A stretch of 64,000 nt of DNA from an uncultured Flavobacteriaceae bacterium. Its GTDB lineage: Bacteria > Bacteroidota > Bacteroidia > Flavobacteriales > Flavobacteriaceae. Under the pieces are notes generated by a model. The model made no database searches and was not told the origin of the DNA. It saw only the letters and a list, made by a program, of their open reading frames with translations. Location: NCBI GenBank assembly GCA_947502635.1, contig CANNAN010000005.1:248001-312000 (forward strand), read 5' to 3'. This document shows, one piece after another, positions 1 to 9,198 of the stretch; position 1 is the first letter of the stretch, and every line of letters begins with the position of its first letter. A program made the position numbers and the translations under genes.

Positions 1-33
1 ATTTTAATGAAAAAAATGCATGAGAGATATTAG
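1..33 (+). CDS. 3' end of an upstream gene (partial)
   Basis: Frame 1 is open from the window edge and reads ILMKKMHERY before a TAG at 31-33. It overlaps the start of the next gene by 14 bases, like the other overlapping starts in this operon (1017 and 2246), so it is plausibly the C-terminus of another exopolysaccharide gene. Too little is present to name a family; it could also be chance. Confidence 0.3.
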   Translation: MLMKKMHERY

Positions 34-1024
34 TTTTTTTTCAGAAGATAGGTACTTGTATTTACCTAGTGTAAAAAATCCAAAAGTGATTTTAGCAGTT
101 AGTGATGCCAAAATTTCTGAAAAAGCATATAAACTGTATAATCCTTTTTCTTTTAAAGGAAAGTTTTTAAAAATAGTAAGTCGGTTTCTATTAGTAAATT
201 TTAATAGAATTATAATTAGTTTAATAAGGTCTAAACGATATGAAAAATCAGATTTTATAAGCTATCTGGAAAATAAATTAGATGCTAAGTTTATTGTTTC
301 TATATACCATGCAACAGTTAATGATAAAGTGGTTTTACAATTGCAATCGAATAATAAGATCTATGGCTATTTAAAATTCCCATTAAATAAAACGGGTATA
401 GCTAACATAAAGATTGAGGAAAAAGCGATCACATTACTTTCTGAGAAAAATATAATTTCCCCTTGTATTTTAATAGACACTTATAAAGAGGTTCCTTATT
501 TTATTATATCTGAATTAAAGGGGTGTATTGAAAGTTCGACAGATAAAGCTATTGAAAACTTGGTGTTTCAATTTAAAAAGGAAAAAAAGTTTAAGCTCAT
601 TGAGCATCAGAGAATAAAAGAACTTTATAAAGACATTGAAGCATTACAATTAAAATCATATAAATTAAAAATAGATGCTATTGTTAAAAGTTCGACGGCA
701 TATTATTACGAGGCTTTTGAGCATGGAGATTTTACGCCTTGGAACATGGTTAAAACAGATCATGGCTTAGTGCCTTTTGATTTTGAGTTTTTTGTTGAAA
801 ATGGGATAGAGTATTTCGATTTAATAAAATACCATTTTCAAGTAGGTAGACTGCTTAAAAAGAAAAAAGCGAAAGAACTGGCTAGCTATCTTTTTAGTAA
901 AATACCTGTTCCAGAGATACAGAACGTGGTGTCTTTATTTTTAATAAAAGAAATTATCAGGTTGAAAAAAAACAATGAGTCCTACGAATTTTATGATAAT
1001 ATGTTAAAATTTATTTGTGAATAA
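20..1024 (+). CDS. APH/kinase-fold protein in exopolysaccharide locus
   Basis: 334 aa. The C-terminal half carries the motif HGDFTPWNM followed by PFDFEF. This matches the Brenner-type catalytic loop (HGDxxxxN) and the metal-binding D of aminoglycoside-phosphotransferase/choline-kinase-like enzymes. The N-terminal half has a weak lobe with a lysine-containing strand (YGYLKFPL). Such proteins occur in surface-polysaccharide clusters and may phosphorylate a sugar or small alcohol, but the substrate cannot be read from the sequence. It is followed by two glycosyltransferases with overlapping starts, so it is almost certainly co-transcribed with them. ATG at 20 was chosen because ATG at 16 is out of frame. 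Fold assignment is firm; function is inferred. Confidence 0.75.
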   Translation: MRDISFFSEDRYLYLPSVKNPKVILAVSDAKISEKAYKLYNPFSFKGKFLKIVSRFLLVNFNRIIISLIRSKRYEKSDFISYLENKLDAKFIVSIYHATVNDKVVLQLQSNNKIYGYLKFPLNKTGIANIKIEEKAITLLSEKNIISPCILIDTYKEVPYFIISELKGCIESSTDKAIENLVFQFKKEKKFKLIEHQRIKELYKDIEALQLKSYKLKIDAIVKSSTAYYYEAFEHGDFTPWNMVKTDHGLVPFDFEFFVENGIEYFDLIKYHFQVGRLLKKKKAKELASYLFSKIPVPEIQNVVSLFLIKEIIRLKKNNESYEFYDNMLKFICE

Positions 1025-2249
1025 GTCGTTAAAAATACTTGTCTCATGCTATGCTTGCAGCCCATATCGAGGTTCCGAGCCAGGAATGGGCTGGCGTTTT
1101 ATAAGCGGATTAGCAAAGCACCATGAAGTACATGTTATTACTGAAAAAGAGAAATGGGAGAAAGATATTAAGCAATATATTGAGGAAGAAAAAGTAACGA
1201 ATATTCATTTCTATTTTATTCAAAAAAAGCGTCATAAAAAACTTAGAAAAATATGGCCGCCGTCCTATTATTGGTTTTATAAAGCATGGCAGAAAAAAGC
1301 ATATCATTTAGCTAAACAATTAGATGAAAAAGAGAATTTTGATATCATTCATCAATTGAATATGGTTGGTTATAGAGAACCAGGTTACCTATGGAAGATA
1401 GATAAACCCTTTGTTTGGGGACCTATAGGTGGGACTCAAAATGTGCCATGGCATTTGTTTTCTATATTTAATTTGTACGGAAAGCTGTTTTATGGCGGAC
1501 GAAATATTATAAACACAATTCAGAAACATGTTTTAAAACGTCCGCGCTTCGCTGCAAAAAAGAGTCCATCAGTTTTAATTGCTGCCACACCAGATATTCA
1601 AAAAGACATCTTAAAATTATGGCACAAATCCTCAGAAATTATAACAGAAGTAGGGACAGATGACTCTTTAGATATTAAAATTAATGACAGAAAAGAAAAT
1701 GAGACATTAAAGTTAGTTTGGTCAGGTCAGCATACTTCGGGCAAGGCCTTGAATATATTACTAAAAAGCTTAGCAGTATTAGATGCTCAAATTAATTGGC
1801 AGTTAGATATTTTGGGTGTTGGTACAGAAACCAAACATTGGCAATCTTTAGCTAATAAATTAAATATTTCTTCTCGTTGTACATGGCATGGATGGATTCC
1901 TAAAAACGATGCCTTAAGCATTATGGAAAACGGACATGTATTATGCATAACTAGTTTAAAAGATTTAACATCAACCATAACACTAGAAGCTATTTCATTA
2001 GGCTTACCCATAATTTGTTTAGACCATTGTGGTTTTGCATATGTAGTGAATGAAAGCTGCGGTATAAAAATTAAAGTAGATTCACTAAAAACAATTCAAA
2101 GTGGTTTTAAAAAGGCGATAGAATTGCTTTATAAAGACGAAAACCTAAGAAAACAATTAGCCGTGGGAGCTTTAAAAAGAGCTAAAGACTTTTCATGGAA
2201 AGAAAACGTTGAAAAGTTAAACGCAATTTACTCAAAGCTGCTTAGATGA
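1017..2249 (+). CDS. Glycosyltransferase family 4 (GT-B)
   Basis: 410 aa. The N-terminus has a GT-B entry loop (SPYRGSEPGMGW) typical of GT4 enzymes that place the acceptor against a glycine-rich loop. The C-terminal Rossmann domain contains LVWSGQHTSGKAL and the donor-binding region LEAISLGLPIICLDHCGFAYVV, where the E of LEA corresponds to the nucleotide-sugar-binding glutamate. It is cytoplasmic and probably adds one sugar to a lipid-linked repeat unit. It starts with GTG at 1017 and overlaps the preceding gene by 8 bases; there is no in-frame ATG before residue 24, so GTG is the credible start. The donor and acceptor are unknown. Confidence 0.88.
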   Translation: MNKSLKILVSCYACSPYRGSEPGMGWRFISGLAKHHEVHVITEKEKWEKDIKQYIEEEKVTNIHFYFIQKKRHKKLRKIWPPSYYWFYKAWQKKAYHLAKQLDEKENFDIIHQLNMVGYREPGYLWKIDKPFVWGPIGGTQNVPWHLFSIFNLYGKLFYGGRNIINTIQKHVLKRPRFAAKKSPSVLIAATPDIQKDILKLWHKSSEIITEVGTDDSLDIKINDRKENETLKLVWSGQHTSGKALNILLKSLAVLDAQINWQLDILGVGTETKHWQSLANKLNISSRCTWHGWIPKNDALSIMENGHVLCITSLKDLTSTITLEAISLGLPIICLDHCGFAYVVNESCGIKIKVDSLKTIQSGFKKAIELLYKDENLRKQLAVGALKRAKDFSWKENVEKLNAIYSKLLR

Positions 2250-3412
2250 AAGTATTAATTATTCATAACAAATATGGTAAATATAGTGGAGAAGAAGCTG
2301 TTGTTGACGCCCAAATCGATCTTTTAAAATCTAAAGGACATCAAGTCTTTACCTATTTTAAAAGTAGTGAAACATTAGAAGATATACCAAATGCTAAAGT
2401 GAATGCTTTTTTTACAGGATTTTACAATACAAAAGTAATAGATGAGGTGATAGCTTTAATTCGTAAGGAGGCACCAGACCTTGTTCATATTCATAATTTA
2501 TATCCAATCATATCGCCTGCAATCCTTCCAGCTATTAAAAAAATGGGGATTCCAATAGCGATGACTGTACATAATTATAGATTGCTTTGTCCCAATGGAT
2601 TGTTCTTTACAGGTGGTAGTATTTGTGAAAAATGTACAGGTTTTGGCAAAGAACTTAATTGTATTGCAAAAAACTGTGAAGGATCTGTTTTTAAAAGTAC
2701 TGGGTATGCCTTAAGAAATATGTGGGCAAGAAAGAAGAAGTATTATTTAGATAATGTAGATGCTTACTTATGCTTAACCAATTTTCAAAAAAGCAAGCTC
2801 ATTGCTAATAATTTTGAGGCAAATAAATGCTTCGTTATTCCTAACATGTATAACAAAGCTGTCAAGGATATAGATTATAATATTAATGAGCGACATTATG
2901 TAGCATTTGCAGGGCGTATAAGTCCCGAAAAAGGAATCCCTATTTTATTAGAAGCAGCGAAAAGATTACCACATATAAATTTCCAAATTGCAGGCTTAAT
3001 GAGGTCAGGCTACGAAGAAGAGTTAGAAATACCAAGTAATGTTACATTAAGAGGTATGCTGAACGCGGATGAAATGAAAATATTTTATTCTAAAGCGAGG
3101 CTCTATTTACATACCAGTATATGCTACGAAGGATTTCCTATGGTATTCCCAGAAGCAATGGCGTTTAAGCTTCCTATCATTGCTCCAAAAATGGCTGGTT
3201 ATCCAGAAATAGCAGAAGATCATTTTAATGGACTTCTTTTTAAGCCTAAAAATATTGATGACCTTAGTAAGATCATTTTAAGTGTCTGGGAAGATGAAGA
3301 AAGACTCAGGTATTTAGGAGAGAATGGATTTAGTAAGATGAAAGAAAAGTATCATGCAAATGCCTATTATAAATCACTAGAATTAGCCTATAGGTTAATT
3401 CTTAAATTATAA
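2246..3412 (+). CDS. Glycosyltransferase family 4 (GT-B)
   Basis: 388 aa. The start overlaps the previous stop as ATGA, so the two are translationally coupled. The N-terminal acceptor domain includes GKYSGEEAVV and DLVHIHNLYP. A cysteine-rich stretch around residues 125-150 (CPNGLF, CEKC, CIAKNC) is common in GT4 enzymes of flavobacterial capsule loci and may bind a metal. The donor domain has AFAGRISPEKGI and EGFPMVFPEAMAFKLP, giving the canonical EGFP...E pattern. It is likely a cytoplasmic sugar transferase in repeat-unit assembly. This is the last gene before a strong hairpin and so probably ends the operon. Confidence 0.9.
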   Translation: MKVLIIHNKYGKYSGEEAVVDAQIDLLKSKGHQVFTYFKSSETLEDIPNAKVNAFFTGFYNTKVIDEVIALIRKEAPDLVHIHNLYPIISPAILPAIKKMGIPIAMTVHNYRLLCPNGLFFTGGSICEKCTGFGKELNCIAKNCEGSVFKSTGYALRNMWARKKKYYLDNVDAYLCLTNFQKSKLIANNFEANKCFVIPNMYNKAVKDIDYNINERHYVAFAGRISPEKGIPILLEAAKRLPHINFQIAGLMRSGYEEELEIPSNVTLRGMLNADEMKIFYSKARLYLHTSICYEGFPMVFPEAMAFKLPIIAPKMAGYPEIAEDHFNGLLFKPKNIDDLSKIILSVWEDEERLRYLGENGFSKMKEKYHANAYYKSLELAYRLILKL

Positions 3413-3540
3413 TGTATTGCTTTTAATAAATGTTAAAATTATAGGTTACTGTTTATGGTCGTTGAATAATTTAAATGATAGTCATTTTAATTATAGAAGC
3501 ATCCTCTTAGTTTTTTATAAAAACCACTTTATTTCCACTA

Positions 3541-3670
3541 AAAATAAGTATTAGCTTACTTTTAATGTACGTTTTTTATGTGTATAAAAGCGTATTTACA
3601 TTGTTAATAAGTAGCTTTATTTTTATACATAAAATAGTATTAACTTACTTTAAAAGTAAGTTTTTTTTAC
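3541..3670 (+). repeat. Pair of ~40-bp imperfect direct repeats
   Basis: Two related segments, 3541-3579 and 3631-3670, both begin AAAATA(A)GTATTA and continue (A/G)CTTACTTT, then GTA(A/C)GTTTTTT. Only the second has the perfect palindrome that makes it a terminator; the first looks like a decayed copy. They fill the gap between two exopolysaccharide operons. Confidence 0.5.
3642..3668 (+). terminator. Rho-independent terminator
   Basis: The arms AACTTACTTT (3642-3651) and AAAGTAAGTT (3653-3662) are perfectly complementary around a single A, followed by a run of Ts to 3668. It lies 230 bases after the second GT4 gene and upstream of the next promoter-like element. Confidence 0.65.
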
Positions 3671-3691
3671 AAAAAAATGTATTTTGTCGGA

Positions 3692-3699
3692 TATTTTTG
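3692..3699 (+). promoter_or_regulatory. Bacteroidota -7 promoter element (TATTTTTG)
   Basis: TATTTTTG matches the TAnnTTTG -7 consensus used by the Bacteroidota primary sigma factor and lies just after a terminator. It would give a leader of about 30 bases to the ATG at 3735. No convincing -33 TTTG is visible. Confidence 0.4.
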
Positions 3700-3734
3700 T
3701 ATTTTAGCGGTTGCCAATCCAAATTGCAACCATT

Positions 3735-4643
3735 ATGAACCTACATGTTATAGCGTATTTCTATGTAAACAATAGCAATCTATTTATCATCATAACTCTT
3801 TTCATTCTAATTATACTAATAGGTATAATATTTTCGATTACTAGTAATACACAAGGCTTAACTCAAGTAAAAAATAGTCGTAAAAGTACTTCCGCAATAA
3901 GTATACCTTATTTTAAAGGTTTAGACTTAAAAAATATTATTAAAAATTATGTTTTTTCTTCAAATCTGTCAGATATAGATTTTAATAAAAGGTGTATTAT
4001 AAATACAATAAACCCGCATTCTTACTGTGTTTCAAAAAATGATCCATTGTTCCAAAAGGCATTAATGAATAGTGATGTTTTATTACCCGATGGTTCAGGA
4101 ATTGTTTTAGCTTCTAAAATCCTATTTAAAAAAAGTATAAAAAAAATTGCTGGAGCAGATATTCATACGCATTTATTGAATCATGCTCACACAAATAGTA
4201 AAAAAGTATTTTATTTAGGAGCTTCTCAAAAAACTTTAGAGTTAATAACTAAAAGGTTAAAAAGAGAATTTTCTAATATTCAGGTTTCTAGTTACTCCCC
4301 TCCATATAAAACTGAATTTTCTGGAGCGGATACTAAGTGTATGATTGATAAGGTTAATGACTTCAATCCAGATATCTTATTTGTAGGAATGACAGCTCCA
4401 AAACAAGAAAAATGGGTAGAAATAAATAAAAAAGAATTAAAGCCTACAGTCATTGTTTCAATAGGGGCTGTTTTCGATTTTTATGCTGGTACTATAGAAC
4501 GGTCAAGTCCGTTCTGGATTAATTTAGGGTTAGAATGGCTTCCCAGATTAATTAAAGAACCTAAACGATTATGGAGAAGAAATTTTATTTCCACCCCTTT
4601 ATTTCTATTAAGCTTAAGTAGAGCCAAACTAAATTTAAGCTAA
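3735..4643 (+). CDS. WecG/TagA/CpsF-family glycosyltransferase (GT26)
   Basis: 302 aa from ATG 3735; an in-frame TTG at 3711 is a weaker alternative start. Residues about 10-35 form a hydrophobic membrane segment, unusual for a family that is mostly peripheral. The GT26 core then follows: LLPDGSGIV (conserved D-G), the GADIHTHLL region and the signature FVGMTAPKQEKW. Family members transfer ManNAc, ManNAcA or a similar sugar onto an undecaprenyl-PP-sugar made by a WecA-type enzyme. That enzyme is encoded by the next gene 33 bases downstream, so these two probably build the first two sugars of the polysaccharide. The precise sugar is not predictable. Confidence 0.9.
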   Translation: MNLHVIAYFYVNNSNLFIIITLFILIILIGIIFSITSNTQGLTQVKNSRKSTSAISIPYFKGLDLKNIIKNYVFSSNLSDIDFNKRCIINTINPHSYCVSKNDPLFQKALMNSDVLLPDGSGIVLASKILFKKSIKKIAGADIHTHLLNHAHTNSKKVFYLGASQKTLELITKRLKREFSNIQVSSYSPPYKTEFSGADTKCMIDKVNDFNPDILFVGMTAPKQEKWVEINKKELKPTVIVSIGAVFDFYAGTIERSSPFWINLGLEWLPRLIKEPKRLWRRNFISTPLFLLSLSRAKLNLS

Positions 4644-4676
4644 TAGCATTTATAAATTAAAATAGAACTTAGTATT

Positions 4677-5912
4677 ATGAGAATTTATTTAAATAACTTA
4701 TCAGTTTCAGAATACCAAGCCCTGTGGGTTCTTATTACATTAACTATATCAGCATTTATATCATACAGTTCATATCCAGTCATCCTTAAAATTTCAAAAT
4801 TAAAAGGACTAATGCAAGAACCAAAAAATAGAAGCTCGCATGTTATTGAGACTCCAAATTTAGGTGGGATAGGTATATTTATGGGTATTATTTGTACGCT
4901 TACTTTTATAGGAAGCATATTATCTTATAATAATTTACTATGTCTAATAGGAGCAACCACAATACTTTTTTTTACAGGGCTAAAAGATGATTTAATTGAT
5001 ATATCTCCTATAAAAAAAATAATGGGTCAAATAATAGCTTCAATTTGTGTTATTTTAATTTCAGACATAAGAATACATAGTTTCTTTGGAGTATTTGGAA
5101 TAGATACACTTCCATACATGGTCTCAGTTTTTTTTACATTATTTGTGTTTATTTTATTAATAAATGCCTTTAATTTAATTGATGGTGTCGATGGATTAGC
5201 GGGGTGTATAGGTGTTACAATTAGCGCTATTTTCGGTGTGCTTTTCTACTATAACGGTAATGAGTCCATGTTATTTATTTCGCTTAGTATTATAGGAACA
5301 TTAGCTACATTTTTAATATTTAACTTTTCGAAAACAAAGAAGCTCTTTATGGGAGATACGGGCTCAATGATTATAGGTTTTTTATTAGCCTACCAAGGAA
5401 TTAGTTTTTTACGAATGAATCATAATGTTGAATTATTTGCAGCTATTTCTAATCCGCCGGCCTTAGTAATTGCCATATTTAGTTTTCCTTTAATGGATAC
5501 ATTACGCGTTTTTATTATTAGGTTAATAAAGAGAAGAAGCCCTTTTTCTGCAGATAAAAATCATATTCATCATAATCTTCTATTATTAGGTTTTAAACAT
5601 TGGGAAATCTCATTAATTGCTTCGGCTTTTATTTTAGTAATGGCAAGAATAACTTATGGTTTTAATGAAATAAATTTACACACATCTCTTTTATCACTAC
5701 TAGTTGTTAGTGGCTTTTTTTCGGTCTTACCATATTTAATTTTAAAAGTACGTCAAACCAATAATAATATTTTTGATAGTAGAAGTATTAAAAAGCGTGG
5801 CACCATGTTACAACCTATAAGTAAAAAGCCTAAATATGCTTTTGAATTACAAAAAATATACAATTCTATATTGAACATTTTTATTTCTATAATTATTTAT
5901 TTTAGTACGTAG
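4677..5912 (+). CDS. WecA/MraY-type UDP-sugar:undecaprenyl-phosphate sugar-1-phosphate transferase
   Basis: 411 aa polytopic membrane protein with roughly ten hydrophobic segments. Hallmarks are FTGLKDDLIDI (DDxxD-type Mg site), INAFNLIDGVDGLAG (NxxxxxDGxDGLA), FMGDTGSMIIGF and the cytoplasmic KNHIHHNLLLLG loop (HIHH), all diagnostic of the PNPT superfamily. It transfers a sugar-1-phosphate, most often GlcNAc-1-P, to undecaprenyl phosphate and so starts repeat-unit synthesis at the inner membrane. A ~40-residue C-terminal extension follows the last predicted helix. Adjacent genes for GT26, Wza-like and Wzc-like proteins support a Wzy-type exopolysaccharide pathway. Confidence 0.93.
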   Translation: MRIYLNNLSVSEYQALWVLITLTISAFISYSSYPVILKISKLKGLMQEPKNRSSHVIETPNLGGIGIFMGIICTLTFIGSILSYNNLLCLIGATTILFFTGLKDDLIDISPIKKIMGQIIASICVILISDIRIHSFFGVFGIDTLPYMVSVFFTLFVFILLINAFNLIDGVDGLAGCIGVTISAIFGVLFYYNGNESMLFISLSIIGTLATFLIFNFSKTKKLFMGDTGSMIIGFLLAYQGISFLRMNHNVELFAAISNPPALVIAIFSFPLMDTLRVFIIRLIKRRSPFSADKNHIHHNLLLLGFKHWEISLIASAFILVMARITYGFNEINLHTSLLSLLVVSGFFSVLPYLILKVRQTNNNIFDSRSIKKRGTMLQPISKKPKYAFELQKIYNSILNIFISIIIYFST

Positions 5913-5967
5913 TAAAATACATACTGATTTTTAATACCTTTATAACTAAATAATTAATCCAACCAAA

Positions 5968-6750
5968 ATGTTAAAACAGAAAGCGACAAATTTATTTGCT
6001 GTGCTATTCGTTATTGTTTGTCTGCTATTTTCTTCTTGTGCTTCAAAAAAGGATATACTCTATTTTCAAGATGTTGATACAAAAGCGGGACGAAAAATAA
6101 ATTATGTTAGTAATAATATACAGGTTAATGATGTTTTGGCTATAAAAATTAGTTCTCTTTATCCAGAAACAGCAATTCCTTATAATTTTGATAATAGCTT
6201 ATCTAATAATTCAAGTTTTGTTGAAACACTTAAGTTACAGGGGCATCTAGTGTCTTCAAACGGTTTGGTCGTTTTACCAATTATAGGCCCCATTAAAGCT
6301 GTAGAAAAATCTACATCAGAATTAGAAACTCATATAAAATCTATTTTAGAATCGGGTAATTATTTAAAAGGAGCGATCGTTAGTGTGAGGATTTTAAATT
6401 CGAAAATCACCATTTTAGGAGAAGTTATGGCTCCAGGAACTTACACTATTACTGAGCAAAATATAACCTTGCCTCAAGCTATAGGTTATGCAGGTGATTT
6501 AAAGATTAACGGAAACAGAAAAGATGTTTTAGTTATTAGAGATGTTGATGGAATGCAATTTATTAAGCATATAGATTTAACAAAATCCGATTGGTTTAAT
6601 AGCCCATTTTATTTCATTAAACAAAATGATGTTATTGTAGTAAATCCAGATAATACTAAAATAAAGAGCTCAGGCTATTTTGGTAATGCAGGAACAGTTT
6701 TGAGTTTGACTTCAATACTAATAAGTACTGTTGTCTTACTAACACGATAA
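5968..6750 (+). CDS. wza: Polysaccharide export outer-membrane lipoprotein (Wza-like)
   Basis: 260 aa. The signal peptide ends in a lipobox (LLFSSC, Cys24), so the mature protein is an outer-membrane lipoprotein. A Poly_export domain follows (VNDVLAIKISSLYPET; LVVLPIIGPIKA) and then an SLBB domain (ILNSKITILGEVMAPGTYTI; LPQAIGYAGDL). The C-terminus has a hydrophobic helix (GTVLSLTSILISTVVLLT). Members form the translocon through which capsule or EPS leaves the cell, working with the tyrosine kinase/copolymerase encoded 9 bases downstream. Confidence 0.92.
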   Translation: MLKQKATNLFAVLFVIVCLLFSSCASKKDILYFQDVDTKAGRKINYVSNNIQVNDVLAIKISSLYPETAIPYNFDNSLSNNSSFVETLKLQGHLVSSNGLVVLPIIGPIKAVEKSTSELETHIKSILESGNYLKGAIVSVRILNSKITILGEVMAPGTYTITEQNITLPQAIGYAGDLKINGNRKDVLVIRDVDGMQFIKHIDLTKSDWFNSPFYFIKQNDVIVVNPDNTKIKSSGYFGNAGTVLSLTSILISTVVLLTR

Positions 6751-6759
6751 TTTTAAGAA

Positions 6760-9129
6760 ATGCTAAGGGAGCCATATTATTTATCAGACGACAAAGAGAC
6801 CTTTAATATTAAAGAGGAATTTAAAAAATATGTTCGTAATTGGCCGTGGTTTGTAGTTACAATTGTCTTATTTCTTTCAGCTGCTTTTATCTACTTAAAA
6901 TATGCTACTGTAAACTATGAAACTACAGGAAAGGTTAAAATCTTAGACGATTCTTCTAAAGCCATAGAATTACCTGGAGATATTTCTTCTTTATTCGAAA
7001 GTTCTAAAGTTAATTTAGAAAATGAAATAGAGGTTCTTAAATCTCATCTTTTATTAGAAAGAGTAACAAAAAGTTTAAACTTAAATATAACCTATTTTGA
7101 AGAAGGTAATATTAAAAGTAAAGAGCTTTGGAATACGCCATTTAAGATATTTGCCATTGATTCTATAAATGAATTACCTGAGAATAAAAATTATACAATA
7201 GAAATAGTTCCCAACGGATATAATATTTCAGAATCAGAAACTATTACATGGCAACTTAATAAGCATGCTATCGATAGTGCTTACCAAGATTTACCATTTT
7301 TAATTAAAGAAGTCTCCCCTTCTTTGATTAAAAGGCATTTAGGAAAGACATATAGTGTTAAAATTAATTCAATAAGCAAGGCGACTATGCAGTTGTCTTC
7401 TAGTCTTAAAGTATCTCAAATAGGGAAGAATAGCGATATATTATCCTTGTCTATTATGGGCGATTCTAATTTAAAATCTGAAATGGTTATAAATGAGATA
7501 ATCAACCAATTTAATTTAGATGGTATTTTAGATAGACAGCTTGTTTCTCAAAGAACGATAGATTTTGTAGATGATCGTTTTGTATATCTAACTAAAGAAT
7601 TAGACTCTATCGAAAATGGCAAAAGAGGTTATAAACAGAAAAATAGCTTAAGTAACATAGGTTTAGATACTGAATATACTATAGTGAATAAAACCAATAC
7701 TTTTAATGAAGTATTACGCTTAGAAACACAATTGGAAATAGCGACCCTTTTAAAAGAAACTCTAAATGACCAAGGTAAGTATGGTTTATTGCCAGCAAAT
7801 ATAGGTCTCGAAAATGCAGGAATAAATGGATTGATTAGTAACCATAATGTTGAAGCGAATTACCGTAATAAAATAATTCATAATGCGGGTATAAACAATC
7901 CTATTATTCAAAGCTTAGAAACTAAACTGATTAGACTGAAATCTAATATTTTAAAATCGGTGATTGCGTACGAAAAGCAAACAGAGACAGCACTTAAAAG
8001 AGCTCAAAGAGTAAATAATAAAACAAATGGGTTGTTTTCTGGCATTCCCCAAAAGGAAAAAGTACTTCGCTCTATAGAACGGCAACAAACCATTAAAGAA
8101 ACACTGTATATACTACTTCTAGAAAAAAGGGAAGAAGCCGCAATAAACTTAGCCGTTACTTCTCCTTCAATAAAAGTAGTAGACTATGCTATAACAAATC
8201 CAAACCCTATTTCTCCCAAAAAAAGTAATACCTATTTTGTTGCATTAAGTTTAGGTTTTATATTGCCATTTGTATTTTTTTATATCCTTTTTTTTATGGA
8301 TTCAAAAATTCACACAAAAGAAGATATTCTATCCAAAAATGATAAGACACCTATTACTGGTGAAATTCCTTTTTCAAAAGAAGCGAAACTCATTAAAGGG
8401 ACTTACGACAGATCTGTTTTATCTGAAGCCTTTAGAGTTTTAAGAACCAACATAGATTATCTGTTAAAAGTTGATAAGCCCTCAACTTCGCACAGTTTAG
8501 GAAAAGTAGTTTATGTTACTTCCACAATAAAAGGAGAGGGAAAAACATTCACTGCTGCTAATTTGGCGTTATCCTATCTAGGACTCAACAAAAAAGTTTT
8601 ATTAGTTGGCGCAGATTTTAGAAACCCGCAAATCCATTTTTGTTTTAATTTATCAAAAGCAGAAGCGGGCCTATCTAATTATTTAAATAATCAAGAACTC
8701 AATTATGAAGACTTACTTATTAATTTTAAATTAAAAGAGTCCCATTTAGATATCTTATTATCTGGTAATATACCACCAAACCCTTCCGAGTTATTATCTA
8801 GTGGACGTTTTGAGGATTTATTAGATAAACTTAAAAACGAGTACGACTATATTATTGTAGATACAGCTCCTACCATTCTAGTTACAGATACCATGTTAAT
8901 TGCGCCCTATGCAGATACAACTTTATATGTTATACGATCTCGTTTTACCGATAAAAAATTACTGTCTTATTCTAATGAACTTATAGAATCTAACAAATTA
9001 GTTAACACGAGTTATTTATTAAATGGACTTACACCAAGTAGATTATATGGCTATAATTATAATTATGGTTATAATTATGGGTACAATAATAATTTTAAAA
9101 AAGCTTGGTATTCAAAAATACTAAGATAG
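6760..9129 (+). CDS. wzc: Polysaccharide copolymerase / BY-type tyrosine kinase (Wzc-like)
   Basis: 789 aa. An N-terminal Wzz domain begins with a TM helix (about residues 30-50, WFVVTIVLFLSAAFIYL), then a long periplasmic coiled region, then a second TM helix (about 490-515). The cytoplasmic BY-kinase domain has Walker A near 590 (STIKGEGKTFTA), Walker A' (VLLVGADFRNP) and Walker B near 697 (YIIVDTAPT). The C-terminal tail is a Tyr cluster built of repeated YGYN units, the expected autophosphorylation tail. Cycling of its phosphorylation controls polymer length and export through the Wza-like pore. Its last ~240 coding bases plus 28 bases of 3' flank are duplicated at 22921-23174. Confidence 0.94.
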   Translation: MLREPYYLSDDKETFNIKEEFKKYVRNWPWFVVTIVLFLSAAFIYLKYATVNYETTGKVKILDDSSKAIELPGDISSLFESSKVNLENEIEVLKSHLLLERVTKSLNLNITYFEEGNIKSKELWNTPFKIFAIDSINELPENKNYTIEIVPNGYNISESETITWQLNKHAIDSAYQDLPFLIKEVSPSLIKRHLGKTYSVKINSISKATMQLSSSLKVSQIGKNSDILSLSIMGDSNLKSEMVINEIINQFNLDGILDRQLVSQRTIDFVDDRFVYLTKELDSIENGKRGYKQKNSLSNIGLDTEYTIVNKTNTFNEVLRLETQLEIATLLKETLNDQGKYGLLPANIGLENAGINGLISNHNVEANYRNKIIHNAGINNPIIQSLETKLIRLKSNILKSVIAYEKQTETALKRAQRVNNKTNGLFSGIPQKEKVLRSIERQQTIKETLYILLLEKREEAAINLAVTSPSIKVVDYAITNPNPISPKKSNTYFVALSLGFILPFVFFYILFFMDSKIHTKEDILSKNDKTPITGEIPFSKEAKLIKGTYDRSVLSEAFRVLRTNIDYLLKVDKPSTSHSLGKVVYVTSTIKGEGKTFTAANLALSYLGLNKKVLLVGADFRNPQIHFCFNLSKAEAGLSNYLNNQELNYEDLLINFKLKESHLDILLSGNIPPNPSELLSSGRFEDLLDKLKNEYDYIIVDTAPTILVTDTMLIAPYADTTLYVIRSRFTDKKLLSYSNELIESNKLVNTSYLLNGLTPSRLYGYNYNYGYNYGYNNNFKKAWYSKILR

Positions 9130-9157
9130 AAATTTCTCTACTTTCTGTTTTTATAAA
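8891..9157 (+). repeat. Direct repeat copy A (3' end of wzc)
   Basis: This segment, from CCATGTTAAT through the wzc stop to TTTATAAA, recurs at 22921-23174 in the same orientation with 8 substitutions, one 12-bp deletion in the YGYN repeat and one 1-bp deletion. The homology is abrupt at the left end and fades just after 9157. The pair brackets the whole GlcNAc locus. Confidence 0.93.
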
Positions 9158-9198
9158 TGGCAGGATTCAGTTTAGTTGCTTCTAAACAAAGTTTTGTG

